Assembly: GCA_958447915.1 (NCBI GenBank)
Contig: CAUDCB010000067.1
Location: 1 to 9,455 of the forward strand
Reading direction: 5' to 3'
Length of the DNA stretch: 9,455 nucleotides
Origin: an uncultured Collinsella sp.
GTDB taxonomy: Bacteria; Actinomycetota; Coriobacteriia; Coriobacteriales; Coriobacteriaceae
Shown here: positions 1 through 4,780 of the stretch, in pieces
Numbering within the stretch: position 1 is the stretch's first letter
Layout of the letters: the number at the start of each line of letters is the position of its first letter
The notes under the pieces: generated by a model
What the model was told of the DNA's origin: nothing
What the model saw: only the letters and a program-made list of their open reading frames with translations
Databases searched by the model: none
Program-made: the position numbers and the translations under genes

Positions 1-97
1 TTTACTTTGTTCTTTTATTAACAAATACCTTTCGCGTATGATTGCTTACCATTTGGGCCCGGCGCGGACGTAGCGACCATGTGCCCAACAAACAAAA

Positions 98-126
98 GGG
101 CGGCCGAGAACGTGTCTCGGCCGCCC
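98..126 (-). terminator. Intrinsic terminator of the membrane-protein gene
   Basis: A perfect 12-bp stem (GGGCGGCCGAGA at 98-109 pairs with 115-126) closes a 5-nt loop. Read on the minus strand, the stem is followed directly by a T-rich run (TTTTGTTTGTTG). On the plus strand no T run follows, so it works for the minus-strand gene ending at 163, with a 3' UTR of about 36 nt. The remaining bases 1-97 hold no gene I can support. Confidence 0.9.
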
Positions 127-162
127 TTCGGCGGTATGCCCCGGTATATACAGCTGTTTTAG

Positions 163-1167
163 TTACTCGGACTGCCCGCCCTTCTTGGCATGCTTGGACG
201 GAGCACTCAGAAAGCGGCCCGTCAAATAGTTCGCCGGGCCGGAAATATCAATCCCCAGCAGCACATGCCCCAGCCACAAAAACGCCGCGAGCACCAGCAA
301 TGGAATCACGCACGAGGTCACGATCATCACGATGACGCCTTCGATCAGATCGGTCACCTGCTGCACAATCTCATCGGTCATCTGCTTGGCGCCGCTGGTC
401 ACCGACGTGACAAGACTCGAGGCGCCGTCGGCAAGCTGCTCAAGCACATTCTTGGACTCTGTGGACTCGGTCTTTTTCTTGCTTGCTTTGGAGCTGTCGC
501 TATCTGCCGCATCCGCAGCCTTTTGCTGAGCTTGCTCAATACTTACGCGATACGTTTCATCGACCTTCTGCGACACCCATACGCTTGCGGGCACCAACAC
601 CATGCCAATTATGGCGACCACCAGCACACGCGTTGCCACGCGGCGAATGACTGTGCTCGTGCTCCAGCGTCCGTGAATGCCAAGTGAGATCGCAAAGAGC
701 ACCAGCGCAAACGGGATCAGGATGCCCAGGCCAACCGACCACAAAATCGTAAGCAAATATTTCTCTAGGTATAGCACGGCAAGCACGATACCAAGGTTGC
801 CTGAAAGCTGCGCGAGCTGCTCGGCAACCGGCGTTCCCGTATCACCCGGCAGCGCGGTAATACCCGCAGATAGGGCAACGCACGAGGTCGTGAGCGCCAA
901 AACGTTGCCCTTCTTTTGGTCGATAACCTCGATGGTGGAGTCCCAAGTCTTGGTATCGGCAAAATGTGGGCGTGCGACAAATCCCGACAGCAACGCCAGC
1001 ACCACGAGCGCAACGATAAAGCCAATCTGCAACTTTTTGTTTGCGCACACGACATCGGACAGGCTGGGCTGCAGCTCGGTTACCGTCGTGTGCTCGGTTA
1101 TCTGGACAGGACGCCCATGAGCTACCTCGTGCGCGTCTCTCTTTTGAATCAATCCGTTGTCCGGCAT
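163..1167 (-). CDS. Hypothetical multi-pass membrane protein
   Basis: A 334-aa protein I do not recognise. Seen: a polar N-terminus (1-44) with no cleavable signal peptide; a strong membrane segment at about 46-64; a polar stretch (65-122) probably outside the membrane; two hydrophobic segments at about 124-163; another at about 178-198; a low-complexity, Lys/Ser/Ala/Glu-rich region (about 205-245) that looks helical or disordered; an amphipathic stretch (246-272); a last long hydrophobic segment at about 275-305; and a basic tail. No enzymatic motif is visible. The ATG at 1167 is preceded by a strong ribosome binding site (GAGGAGGT, about 6 nt upstream). A TATACT -10 box lies on the minus strand at 1206-1211, and a terminator follows at 98-126, so it is a single-gene transcript. 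The IS110 element begins about 85 bp upstream of that -10 and should not interrupt its promoter. The role could be in transport, envelope or secretion; nothing visible decides it. Confidence 0.8.
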   Translation of the reverse strand: MPDNGLIQKRDAHEVAHGRPVQITEHTTVTELQPSLSDVVCANKKLQIGFIVALVVLALLSGFVARPHFADTKTWDSTIEVIDQKKGNVLALTTSCVALSAGITALPGDTGTPVAEQLAQLSGNLGIVLAVLYLEKYLLTILWSVGLGILIPFALVLFAISLGIHGRWSTSTVIRRVATRVLVVAIIGMVLVPASVWVSQKVDETYRVSIEQAQQKAADAADSDSSKASKKKTESTESKNVLEQLADGASSLVTSVTSGAKQMTDEIVQQVTDLIEGVIVMIVTSCVIPLLVLAAFLWLGHVLLGIDISGPANYLTGRFLSAPSKHAKKGGQSE

Positions 1168-1205
1168 TTGGATACCTCCTCATTCCGGCGTTTAATGCGA
1201 AAGAA

Positions 1206-1211
1206 AGTATA
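1206..1211 (-). promoter_or_regulatory. Candidate -10 box of the membrane-protein gene
   Basis: The minus strand reads GGGTATACTTT here, a 5/6 match to the -10 consensus (TATACT), placing transcription start near 1199 and giving a leader of about 30 nt. A convincing -35 is not visible; the nearest T-rich element (TTCGAT) is spaced too closely. Assigned by position and consensus only. Confidence 0.45.
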
Positions 1212-1266
1212 CCCACCGAGCAAAAATCGAACGGGAGGACGAACGGAGCGCACCAAAACCGTCCCC

Positions 1267-1280
1267 AACGACTAGTCGTT
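1267..1280. repeat. 14-bp perfect palindrome in the left target flank
   Basis: AACGACTAGTCGTT equals its own reverse complement. It lies 10 bp left of the IS110 element, between a CCGTCCCCAACGACTA stretch (1259-1274) and the left target half AAGAACGTC. The right flank (2704-2714, CCCAATGACTA) resembles the CCCAACGACTA part of that stretch, so the element seems to sit inside a short repeated or palindromic intergenic unit rather than in unique sequence. Confidence 0.6.
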
Positions 1281-1293
1281 TAAGAACGTCCAT

Positions 1294-1299
1294 TACAGT
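1294..1299 (+). promoter_or_regulatory. Left-end half (-10) of a circle-junction promoter
   Basis: TACAGT matches the -10 consensus at four of six positions. In the integrated element no good -35 precedes it. If the two ends are joined as a circle, the right-end TTGACA (2684-2689) would lie 15 bp upstream (2690-2701, the CA core, then one T), giving a complete promoter that starts transcription at about the first base of the bridge RNA 5' stem-loop. Junction promoters of this kind are known in IS110-family circles; the assignment here is inferred. Confidence 0.6.
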
Positions 1300-1302
1300 C
1301 GA

Positions 1303-1502
1303 AATTGTCAGCCCGGGGCCGTCTCGGGCTACGATTGAGGCGCGCCCAGAACGGGCCGCCGACCGGGCGCCCGCGCACGGCCGAACGTCCCTGCCCCCGA
1401 GAGGGCCCGTTGGGTGCTGCCGGCGCGGGACGCGCCGCCCCCGACGGCTGATAGGAAAGTGCCGGGCAGGTGTCGCGGCTGGTAATGTGAGTGCCGAGGG
1501 GG
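1303..1502 (+). ncRNA. Putative bridge RNA of the IS110 element
   Basis: Non-coding left-end segment with the order of elements known for IS110/IS621 bridge RNAs. (1) 5' stem-loop: AATTGT/AGCCCG (1303-1315) pairs with CGGGCT/ACGATT (1325-1336), one bulged C. (2) Small hairpin 1339-1360. (3) Target-binding loop, closed by CCCGCGC-A-CGGC (1370-1381) with GCCGGCGCGGG (1419-1429) and tipped by GCCC/GGGC (1393-1406). Its 5' side holds GAACGTC (1383-1389), identical to the left flank 1284-1290; its 3' side holds TTGGGTG (1410-1416), the reverse complement of the right junction 2702-2708. (4) Donor-binding loop, closed by CCCCC-GA-CGGC (1438-1448) with GCCG-A-GGGGG (1493-1502). Its 5' side holds ATAGGAA (1451-1457), identical to the right end 2695-2701; its 3' side holds GTAATG (1482-1487), the reverse complement of the left end 1291-1296. 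The exact 5' and 3' ends are inferred from the structure. The folds were drawn by eye, not computed. Confidence 0.85.
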
Positions 1503-1540
1503 AGGCCATCCGGTCGAACGACTACCGGAAGGATACCACC

Positions 1541-2674
1541 GTGAAAGCGCCATCCACCAGGCCCGCGGCCGTGCTCGGCCTGGACGTCGGCAAGTCATCG
1601 CACTGGGCCTGCCTGGTCGATCGTGACGGGGAGGTGCTGGCCAGCGCCCCCGTCCGCAACAGGGAGGCCGAGCTCGACGCGCTGTTCGCCTCCGCGCCCG
1701 CCGGCACGCTCGTCGTCGTCGACCAGTTCCGCAACATAGGGTCCCTCGCCGTGAGGCGGGCCCGCGCCGCGGGGCTCGGGGTCGCCTACCTGCCCGGGCT
1801 CGCCGCCAGCCGCGCCGCCGGCCTGTTCGCCGGCGAGGCCAAGACCGACGAGCGCGACGCCGCGGTGATCGCGCGGACCGCCCTGGGCGTGCCGGACTCC
1901 CTGTCGGGGGTCCCGGGCCGCGGCGAGGCCCTCGAGGCCGCCCGCGCCCTCTCGTCGCAGCGCGACCACGTCGTCGCCTGCGCGACCAGGGACAAGAACC
2001 GCCTGCGCGCGGTGCTGCTCGAGTCCTGCCCGGCCCTCGAGGCCGCGGTCGACCTGTCGGACCGGCGGTGGCTGGAGCTGCTCGCCGGGTTCGGCGGGGC
2101 GTGGGGGATCGCCCGCTCCGGGGCCGGGGGCCCGCGGGCCGAGGCCGCCGGGGAGGCCGCGGCCGCCTCCACCGCGCCCCCGCCGGCGCTCGTCGAGGCC
2201 GAGAACAGGCAGGTCAGGTTCCTGGCCGCCCGGATATCGGAGGCCCTCGACGAGGCCGGGGCCCTCGAGGCCGAGACGGCGGCGCTGCTCGAGGGCGACG
2301 AGACCTACGCGTGCCTGCTCACCGTGCCCGGCATCGGCCCGAGGACCGCGGCGCAGCTCGCGGTGTCGGTCGACATCGGGAGGTTCCCGGACCACGACCA
2401 CCTGGCCTCGTACTGCGGCATAGCCCCGAGGGTGAGGAGCTCCGGCACGTCGGTGAGGTCGGTCAGGGCGTCCAGACGCGGCGACGCGAGGCTCAAGTCC
2501 CTGCTGATCTTCTCGTGCAACAGCCTGGTGAGGTCCTCGGGGCGCTACGGCGAGTACTACCGGGCCTGCAGGGCGCGGGGAATGGGCCACGGGCGGGCGC
2601 TCAAGGCCGTCGCGAGGAAGCGGCTCAGGGCGATATACGCCGTGATGCGCGACCGGGTGCCTTACCGGGAGTAG
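1541..2674 (+). CDS. IS110-family transposase/bridge recombinase
   Basis: A 377-aa RNA-guided DNA recombinase that would act as a tetramer with the bridge RNA to join the element's circle to its target. The N-terminal RuvC-like DEDD domain (about 11-165) opens with LGLDVGK (Asp15), has VVVDQ (Asp61, where the second acidic residue is usually Glu) and EAKTDERDA (Asp103, Asp106). An Ala/Glu-rich helical linker (about 195-265) follows. The C-terminal Transposase_20 domain (about 275-365) shows the helix-hairpin-helix VPGIGPRTA and the catalytic-serine region RVRSSGTS (Ser300/301), then SRRGDARLK. GTG at 1541 is preferred because GGAAGGAT lies about 6 nt upstream. An in-frame GTG at 1487 would add 18 residues, but it starts inside the right-donor guide and has no ribosome binding site. 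The length is normal for the family and the frame is intact. The gene is very GC-rich compared with the PTS genes. Confidence 0.95.
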   Translation: MKAPSTRPAAVLGLDVGKSSHWACLVDRDGEVLASAPVRNREAELDALFASAPAGTLVVVDQFRNIGSLAVRRARAAGLGVAYLPGLAASRAAGLFAGEAKTDERDAAVIARTALGVPDSLSGVPGRGEALEAARALSSQRDHVVACATRDKNRLRAVLLESCPALEAAVDLSDRRWLELLAGFGGAWGIARSGAGGPRAEAAGEAAAASTAPPPALVEAENRQVRFLAARISEALDEAGALEAETAALLEGDETYACLLTVPGIGPRTAAQLAVSVDIGRFPDHDHLASYCGIAPRVRSSGTSVRSVRASRRGDARLKSLLIFSCNSLVRSSGRYGEYYRACRARGMGHGRALKAVARKRLRAIYAVMRDRVPYRE

Positions 2675-2683
2675 CCCCGACGG

Positions 2684-2689
2684 TTGACA
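2684..2689 (+). promoter_or_regulatory. Right-end half (-35) of the circle-junction promoter
   Basis: TTGACA is a perfect -35 consensus placed 12 bp inside the right end of the element, just after the recombinase stop codon. In the integrated state it points out of the element into the flank; no good -10 follows at the right distance in the flanking DNA. In the excised circle it would pair with TACAGT at the left end. Confidence 0.6.
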
Positions 2690-2722
2690 AAACTATAGGA
2701 ACACCCAATGACTATTTTGGGA

Positions 2723-2793
2723 TGAGTTGCGGTGGAATAGGGATTGTTTTGCGCCCGCCGGCCCCTATTCAGTCCCTATTTCACCGCAACTTG
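2723..2793. repeat. Long palindromic intergenic repeat (stem-loop)
   Basis: Arms 2723-2746 and 2770-2793 pair along their whole length (24 bp) if G-U pairs are allowed on the plus-strand RNA; the core is GTTGCGGTG and CACCGCAAC at the two outer ends. All imperfect positions are G-U on the plus strand and would be A-C mismatches on the other, which favours an RNA read in the plus direction. The 23-nt loop is GC-rich. The right side carries CCCTATT twice, 11 bp apart (2763-2769 and 2774-2780), so the AATAGGG of the left arm has two possible partners. It resembles dispersed palindromic repeats of Collinsella-type genomes, but I cannot confirm copy number here. Confidence 0.75.
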
Positions 2794-2805
2794 GAGGAGA
2801 ACAGA

Positions 2806-2838
2806 AAAAGCCCTGCCGCGGATAGCGGCAGGGCTTTT
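2806..2838. terminator. Bidirectional terminator downstream of lacF
   Basis: A perfect 14-bp stem, AAAAGCCCTGCCGC (2806-2819) with 2825-2838, and a 5-nt loop. It begins with A4 and ends in T4, so a U-run follows the GC stem in either direction. On the minus strand it lies 28 bp after the lacF stop and is its likely terminator; on the plus strand it would stop transcription coming out of the insertion sequence. Confidence 0.9.
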
Positions 2839-2865
2839 GGAAGGGGACTTGGTTGTGAGAACTCG

Positions 2866-3204
2866 TTAGGCGAGCTTGGCCTCGAGCTCGGCGATGCGCT
2901 TGTAGGCATCGATGGTAAAGCGGGTCTGCTTCTCCAGGATCATAGTGGTCATGAGAGTGTCCTGAGCGTGAGCCATGATGAAGGTCATCTCCATCTCGCC
3001 GCCGCCGGCCTCCTGCGAAAGCAGCTTGGTCTGCGTGTCGTGGGCGCCGATAAGTGCATCGCTGGCATCCTTGTGCAGCTGCTCGGCCTTCTCAAAATCA
3101 CCCTCGCGAGCAGCATCGAGCGCTGCAAGCAGATCGGTCTGGGCGTCACCCGCGTATGCGACGATCTCGAATCCAACCATCGAGATTTCTTCTTTGGTTG
3201 CCAT
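2866..3204 (-). CDS. lacF: PTS lactose/cellobiose-family EIIA component
   Basis: A 112-aa soluble cytoplasmic phosphocarrier that passes phosphate from HPr~P to the IIB domain of LacE. It has the usual length and all-helical make-up of the PTS IIA-Lac/Chb family (a trimer in known members). His79, in the motif IMAHAQD, corresponds to the phosphorylated His78 of Lactococcus LacF, and Asp82 to its metal-binding Asp81. The N-terminus shows the typical VGFEIVAYAGDAQTDLLAAL. The ATG at 3204 has AAAGGAA about 7 nt upstream. Assignment as lactose rather than cellobiose IIA comes from the neighbouring lacE and lacG, since the family sequence alone does not separate them. It lies downstream of the lacI-type gene on the same strand, 214 bp away, but opposite to lacE, which is unusual because lacF normally sits next to lacE. 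An operator-like site lies in its upstream region. Terminator at 2806-2838. Confidence 0.92.
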   Translation of the reverse strand: MATKEEISMVGFEIVAYAGDAQTDLLAALDAAREGDFEKAEQLHKDASDALIGAHDTQTKLLSQEAGGGEMEMTFIMAHAQDTLMTTMILEKQTRFTIDAYKRIAELEAKLA

Positions 3205-3418
3205 GTTGCGTTCCTTTCACATATGAACCAATGGAGAGCATCGCGTCCGGGCATACGCGCTGCGCTGTGTATGACAGAAACATTAACATTCAAACAAAAC
3301 AGAACAATGCAAAACGCAATTTCGAGCTATGAACGGTCGATTTTCTCCCGTGAACGGTTTTTAAATCAATACGAACAATATCGAACACAATTAGTGGCAA
3401 CCCAAACAGTTCCACACC
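3205..3418 (-). promoter_or_regulatory. lacF upstream control region
   Basis: A 214-bp AT-rich gap between the first regulator and lacF, both on the minus strand. It holds no gene. On the minus strand it contains ATGTTAATGTT (3279-3289), matching 10 of 11 bases of the lacE-upstream operator core ATGTTAACGTT, and two copies of ACCGTTCA (3330-3337 and 3351-3358) spaced 21 bp, about two helical turns. I see no clear terminator after the regulator gene, so some read-through into lacF is possible, but the AT-rich DNA and the operator-like sites suggest a dedicated promoter. No clear -35/-10 pair could be chosen. Confidence 0.55.
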
Positions 3419-4423
3419 CTAGCGCAGACAGCGTACCGTATCGCCCTGTACCAGCACACCGGGAATCAACATATGTTCCACGCTAGACGCACCCCCCTCG
3501 GCGCCGGCAATCTTGTCGACAGCCCACATGCCGACGCGCTTGTTGTCAAAGCGCACCGTGGTCAGGTGACGGTCGGGCACGATATCGCCCAGGCTGTCAT
3601 CAACACCCACTACGCTCACGTCCTGGGGCACGCGCTTTCCGCACGACTCGAGCCCGCGAATGCAGCCGTAGGCCATGGCGTCGTTAGAAGCATAAATGGC
3701 AGTACAGGTCGGATCGTCTGCTAAAGCCTGACCAGCAGCGTACCCGCTCTGTGCCGTCCAATCGCCACGGACGAGTCGCGGTGGCTCAATGCCACGCGCA
3801 CGCAATGTCTCGCGCCAACCTTCCTCGCGCTGCATGCCCGAAAGCGAGCGCTCGGGACACGAGATAAAGTGCACGGTCTTGTGCCCCTGCCCCAGCAAGT
3901 ACTCGACAACCTGGCGCGAGCAATCGAACTGGTCGTTATCGACCGTAGAGCACAGCGGGTGCTCCAACATCGTAACGAGCACCGTCTGCATGCCGGGCAG
4001 CGGCTCGAAGGTTCCAAAGTCCGCCGGCATGCGGTTCATAATCACGACCATACCGTCCACCGGCAGTGCGCTCATACGCGACGATGCACTCTCGAGGGTA
4101 TACGGATGCCCATCTACTTTAGTGAGGGTAATGGCGTAGCCGTGCTTATCGGCGGCGGCGGCAAAGCCCTCCATACGGTCGAGGTTGCCGGTACCGGTAA
4201 TGTTGAACATGGCGACGCCGACGGTCTTAAACTTACCGCGGCGCAGCGATCGACCGGCAAAATTGGGGCGATACCCCAGCTCGCGCATGGCGGCACGCAC
4301 GCGCTCCTTGGTCTCTGGGCGCACGCTGGGCGAATCGTGCACCGTACGCGAGACTGTCTGCTCCGAGACGCCCGCGAGACGCGCCACATCCTTAACGGAA
4401 ACCGATTTTTTAACAGCGGCCAT
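3419..4423 (-). CDS. LacI-family transcriptional regulator (first)
   Basis: A 334-aa regulator of standard LacI/GalR build. An N-terminal helix-turn-helix (about 8-30; VKDVARLAGVSEQTVSRTV) with recognition helix SEQTVSR is followed by a hinge region GYRPNFAGRSLRRGK (about 52-66), then a periplasmic-binding-protein-like sensor domain (about 67-334) with the usual landmarks: VDGMVVIMNRM, STVDNDQF, GDWTAQSGYAAG, IYASNDAMAYG, DVSVVGVDDS and LTTVRFD. It is divergent from lacE across 357 bp rich in operator-like dyads, so it most likely represses lacE-lacG and perhaps lacF, with a sugar phosphate from lactose breakdown as inducer; the effector is not readable from sequence. The ribosome binding site before the ATG at 4423 is weak (GAAAGA). 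It is a clear paralogue of the regulator at 8330-9358. Repressor role inferred from family. Confidence 0.93.
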   Translation of the reverse strand: MAAVKKSVSVKDVARLAGVSEQTVSRTVHDSPSVRPETKERVRAAMRELGYRPNFAGRSLRRGKFKTVGVAMFNITGTGNLDRMEGFAAAADKHGYAITLTKVDGHPYTLESASSRMSALPVDGMVVIMNRMPADFGTFEPLPGMQTVLVTMLEHPLCSTVDNDQFDCSRQVVEYLLGQGHKTVHFISCPERSLSGMQREEGWRETLRARGIEPPRLVRGDWTAQSGYAAGQALADDPTCTAIYASNDAMAYGCIRGLESCGKRVPQDVSVVGVDDSLGDIVPDRHLTTVRFDNKRVGMWAVDKIAGAEGGASSVEHMLIPGVLVQGDTVRCLR

Positions 4424-4489
4424 AGGTCGATCTTTCTATGTCGACGATGCCATTGGTGGCACCCTACGCAGTCATTTTTAACGCCTTCA

Positions 4490-4495
4490 AGTATA
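4490..4495 (-). promoter_or_regulatory. Candidate -10 box of the first lacI-type gene
   Basis: The minus strand reads GGATATACTTG, a 5/6 -10 match identical to the hexamer (TATACT) proposed for the membrane-protein gene near the window start. It lies 67 bp upstream of the ATG at 4423. No good -35 is seen at 16-18 bp. Confidence 0.4.
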
Positions 4496-4577
4496 TCCAA
4501 CGCCTCCCCCACCATACGCTCACCACCCAAAACCTACCGTTCACCGACATTTTTGCTTCCCCGAACGGCTTTTGTCG

Positions 4578-4603
4578 CCCAAATGTTAACGTTGCCATTG
4601 TGC
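4578..4603. promoter_or_regulatory. LacI-type operator O1 (left arm of 26-bp inverted repeat)
   Basis: The central dyad ATGttAACGTTgcCAT (4583-4598) is symmetric about a CG step, the hallmark of LacI-family operators; outer ATG/CAT and inner AACGTT match, with two mismatches per half. The full 26-bp stretch recurs in inverted orientation at 4698-4723 with 23 of 26 identical bases. The two dyad centres are 120 bp apart. Confidence 0.65.
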
Positions 4604-4626
4604 AAACACAGAGCCACCGGGCGGCT

Positions 4627-4636
4627 CAAACGTTTA
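4627..4636. promoter_or_regulatory. LacI-type operator candidate (AAACGTTT)
   Basis: CAAACGTTTA holds a perfect 8-bp AAACGTTT palindrome (4628-4635) centred on CG, the same centre as the operators on either side. Centre-to-centre distance from O1 is 41 bp, about four helical turns. It is short, so chance is possible. Confidence 0.45.
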
Positions 4637-4697
4637 CGCGCAAGGAATCGACGGTTCGCAGGCACAGGGGCCATCGGTTCGCGTCTTATTTTGTGTC

Positions 4698-4723
4698 GCA
4701 AAATGGCAACGTCAACATTTTGG
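4698..4723. promoter_or_regulatory. LacI-type operator O2 (right arm of 26-bp inverted repeat)
   Basis: The dyad ATGgcAACGTcaaCAT (4703-4718) is the reverse-oriented near-copy of O1. It lies 63-78 bp before the lacE start, where repressor binding would block transcription. A further half-similar CAAACGTCAAA follows 22 bp downstream (centre about 4732). Confidence 0.65.
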
Positions 4724-4780
4724 CAATCAAACGTCAAAAGCTACCATCGTTGCCAACCCACCGACTCTTAGGAGCTTTGC

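Larger units (their letters stand above)
1291..2701 (+). mobile_element. IS110-family insertion sequence, complete
   Basis: About 1.41 kb with one recombinase gene and a long non-coding left end. Like others in the IS110 family it has no terminal inverted repeats or long target duplication. The ends are set by matching the putative bridge RNA guides to the flanks: a CA core at 1291-1292 on the left and again at 2702-2703 on the right, with GAACGTC (1284-1290) as left target half and CCCAATGAC (from 2704) as right target half. The predicted empty site therefore reads GAACGTC-CA-CCCAATGAC. The element interior is visibly more GC-rich than the flanking genes, in keeping with recent acquisition. 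The coordinates include the left core only. Nothing in it looks truncated or frameshifted, so it may be active. Confidence 0.85.
4424..4780. promoter_or_regulatory. Divergent regulator/lacE control region
   Basis: A 357-bp AT-rich non-coding stretch between the divergent regulator and lacE. It contains a 26-bp inverted repeat pair, two operator-like dyads within that pair, a third AAACGTTT dyad, a CGGTTCGC direct repeat (4652-4659 and 4675-4682), and a TTGGCAA (4720-4726)/TTGCCAA (4750-4756) inverted pair. On the minus strand, TATACT at 4490-4495 is the likely -10 of the regulator gene, giving a leader of about 60 nt. I could not choose a convincing lacE promoter; it must lie between roughly 4600 and 4760, that is, among or next to the operators. 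The lacE ribosome binding site AGGAG is at 4770-4774. Confidence 0.7.

Noticed and set aside
6..25. TTTGTT/AACAAA inverted repeat at the window start
   Set aside because: Only 6 bp, AT-only apart from one pair, with no gene next to it in the window; chance is likely.
1487..1540. Longer recombinase start at GTG 1487
   Set aside because: It lies within the right-donor guide of the bridge RNA, lacks a ribosome binding site, and adds residues before the conserved LGLDVGK start region; GTG 1541 has GGAAGGAT at good spacing.
1595..2590. 331-aa open frame antisense to the transposase
   Set aside because: Low-complexity Arg/Gly/Pro-rich product typical of a shadow frame in very GC-rich DNA.
1291..2701. 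Terminal inverted repeats or target duplication of a DDE-type element
   Set aside because: No inverted ends are seen, and the protein is DEDD/serine type; only the CA core is shared by both ends, as expected for IS110.
2068..3486. 472-aa plus-strand open frame across the transposase end, repeat, terminator and lacF
   Set aside because: It crosses the element's right end, a terminator and the lacF gene out of frame; the product is Arg/Gly-rich with no domain.
4652..4682. CGGTTCGC direct repeat as an activator site
   Set aside because: Two 8-bp copies 23 bp apart with no symmetry and no known match; too little to call a site.
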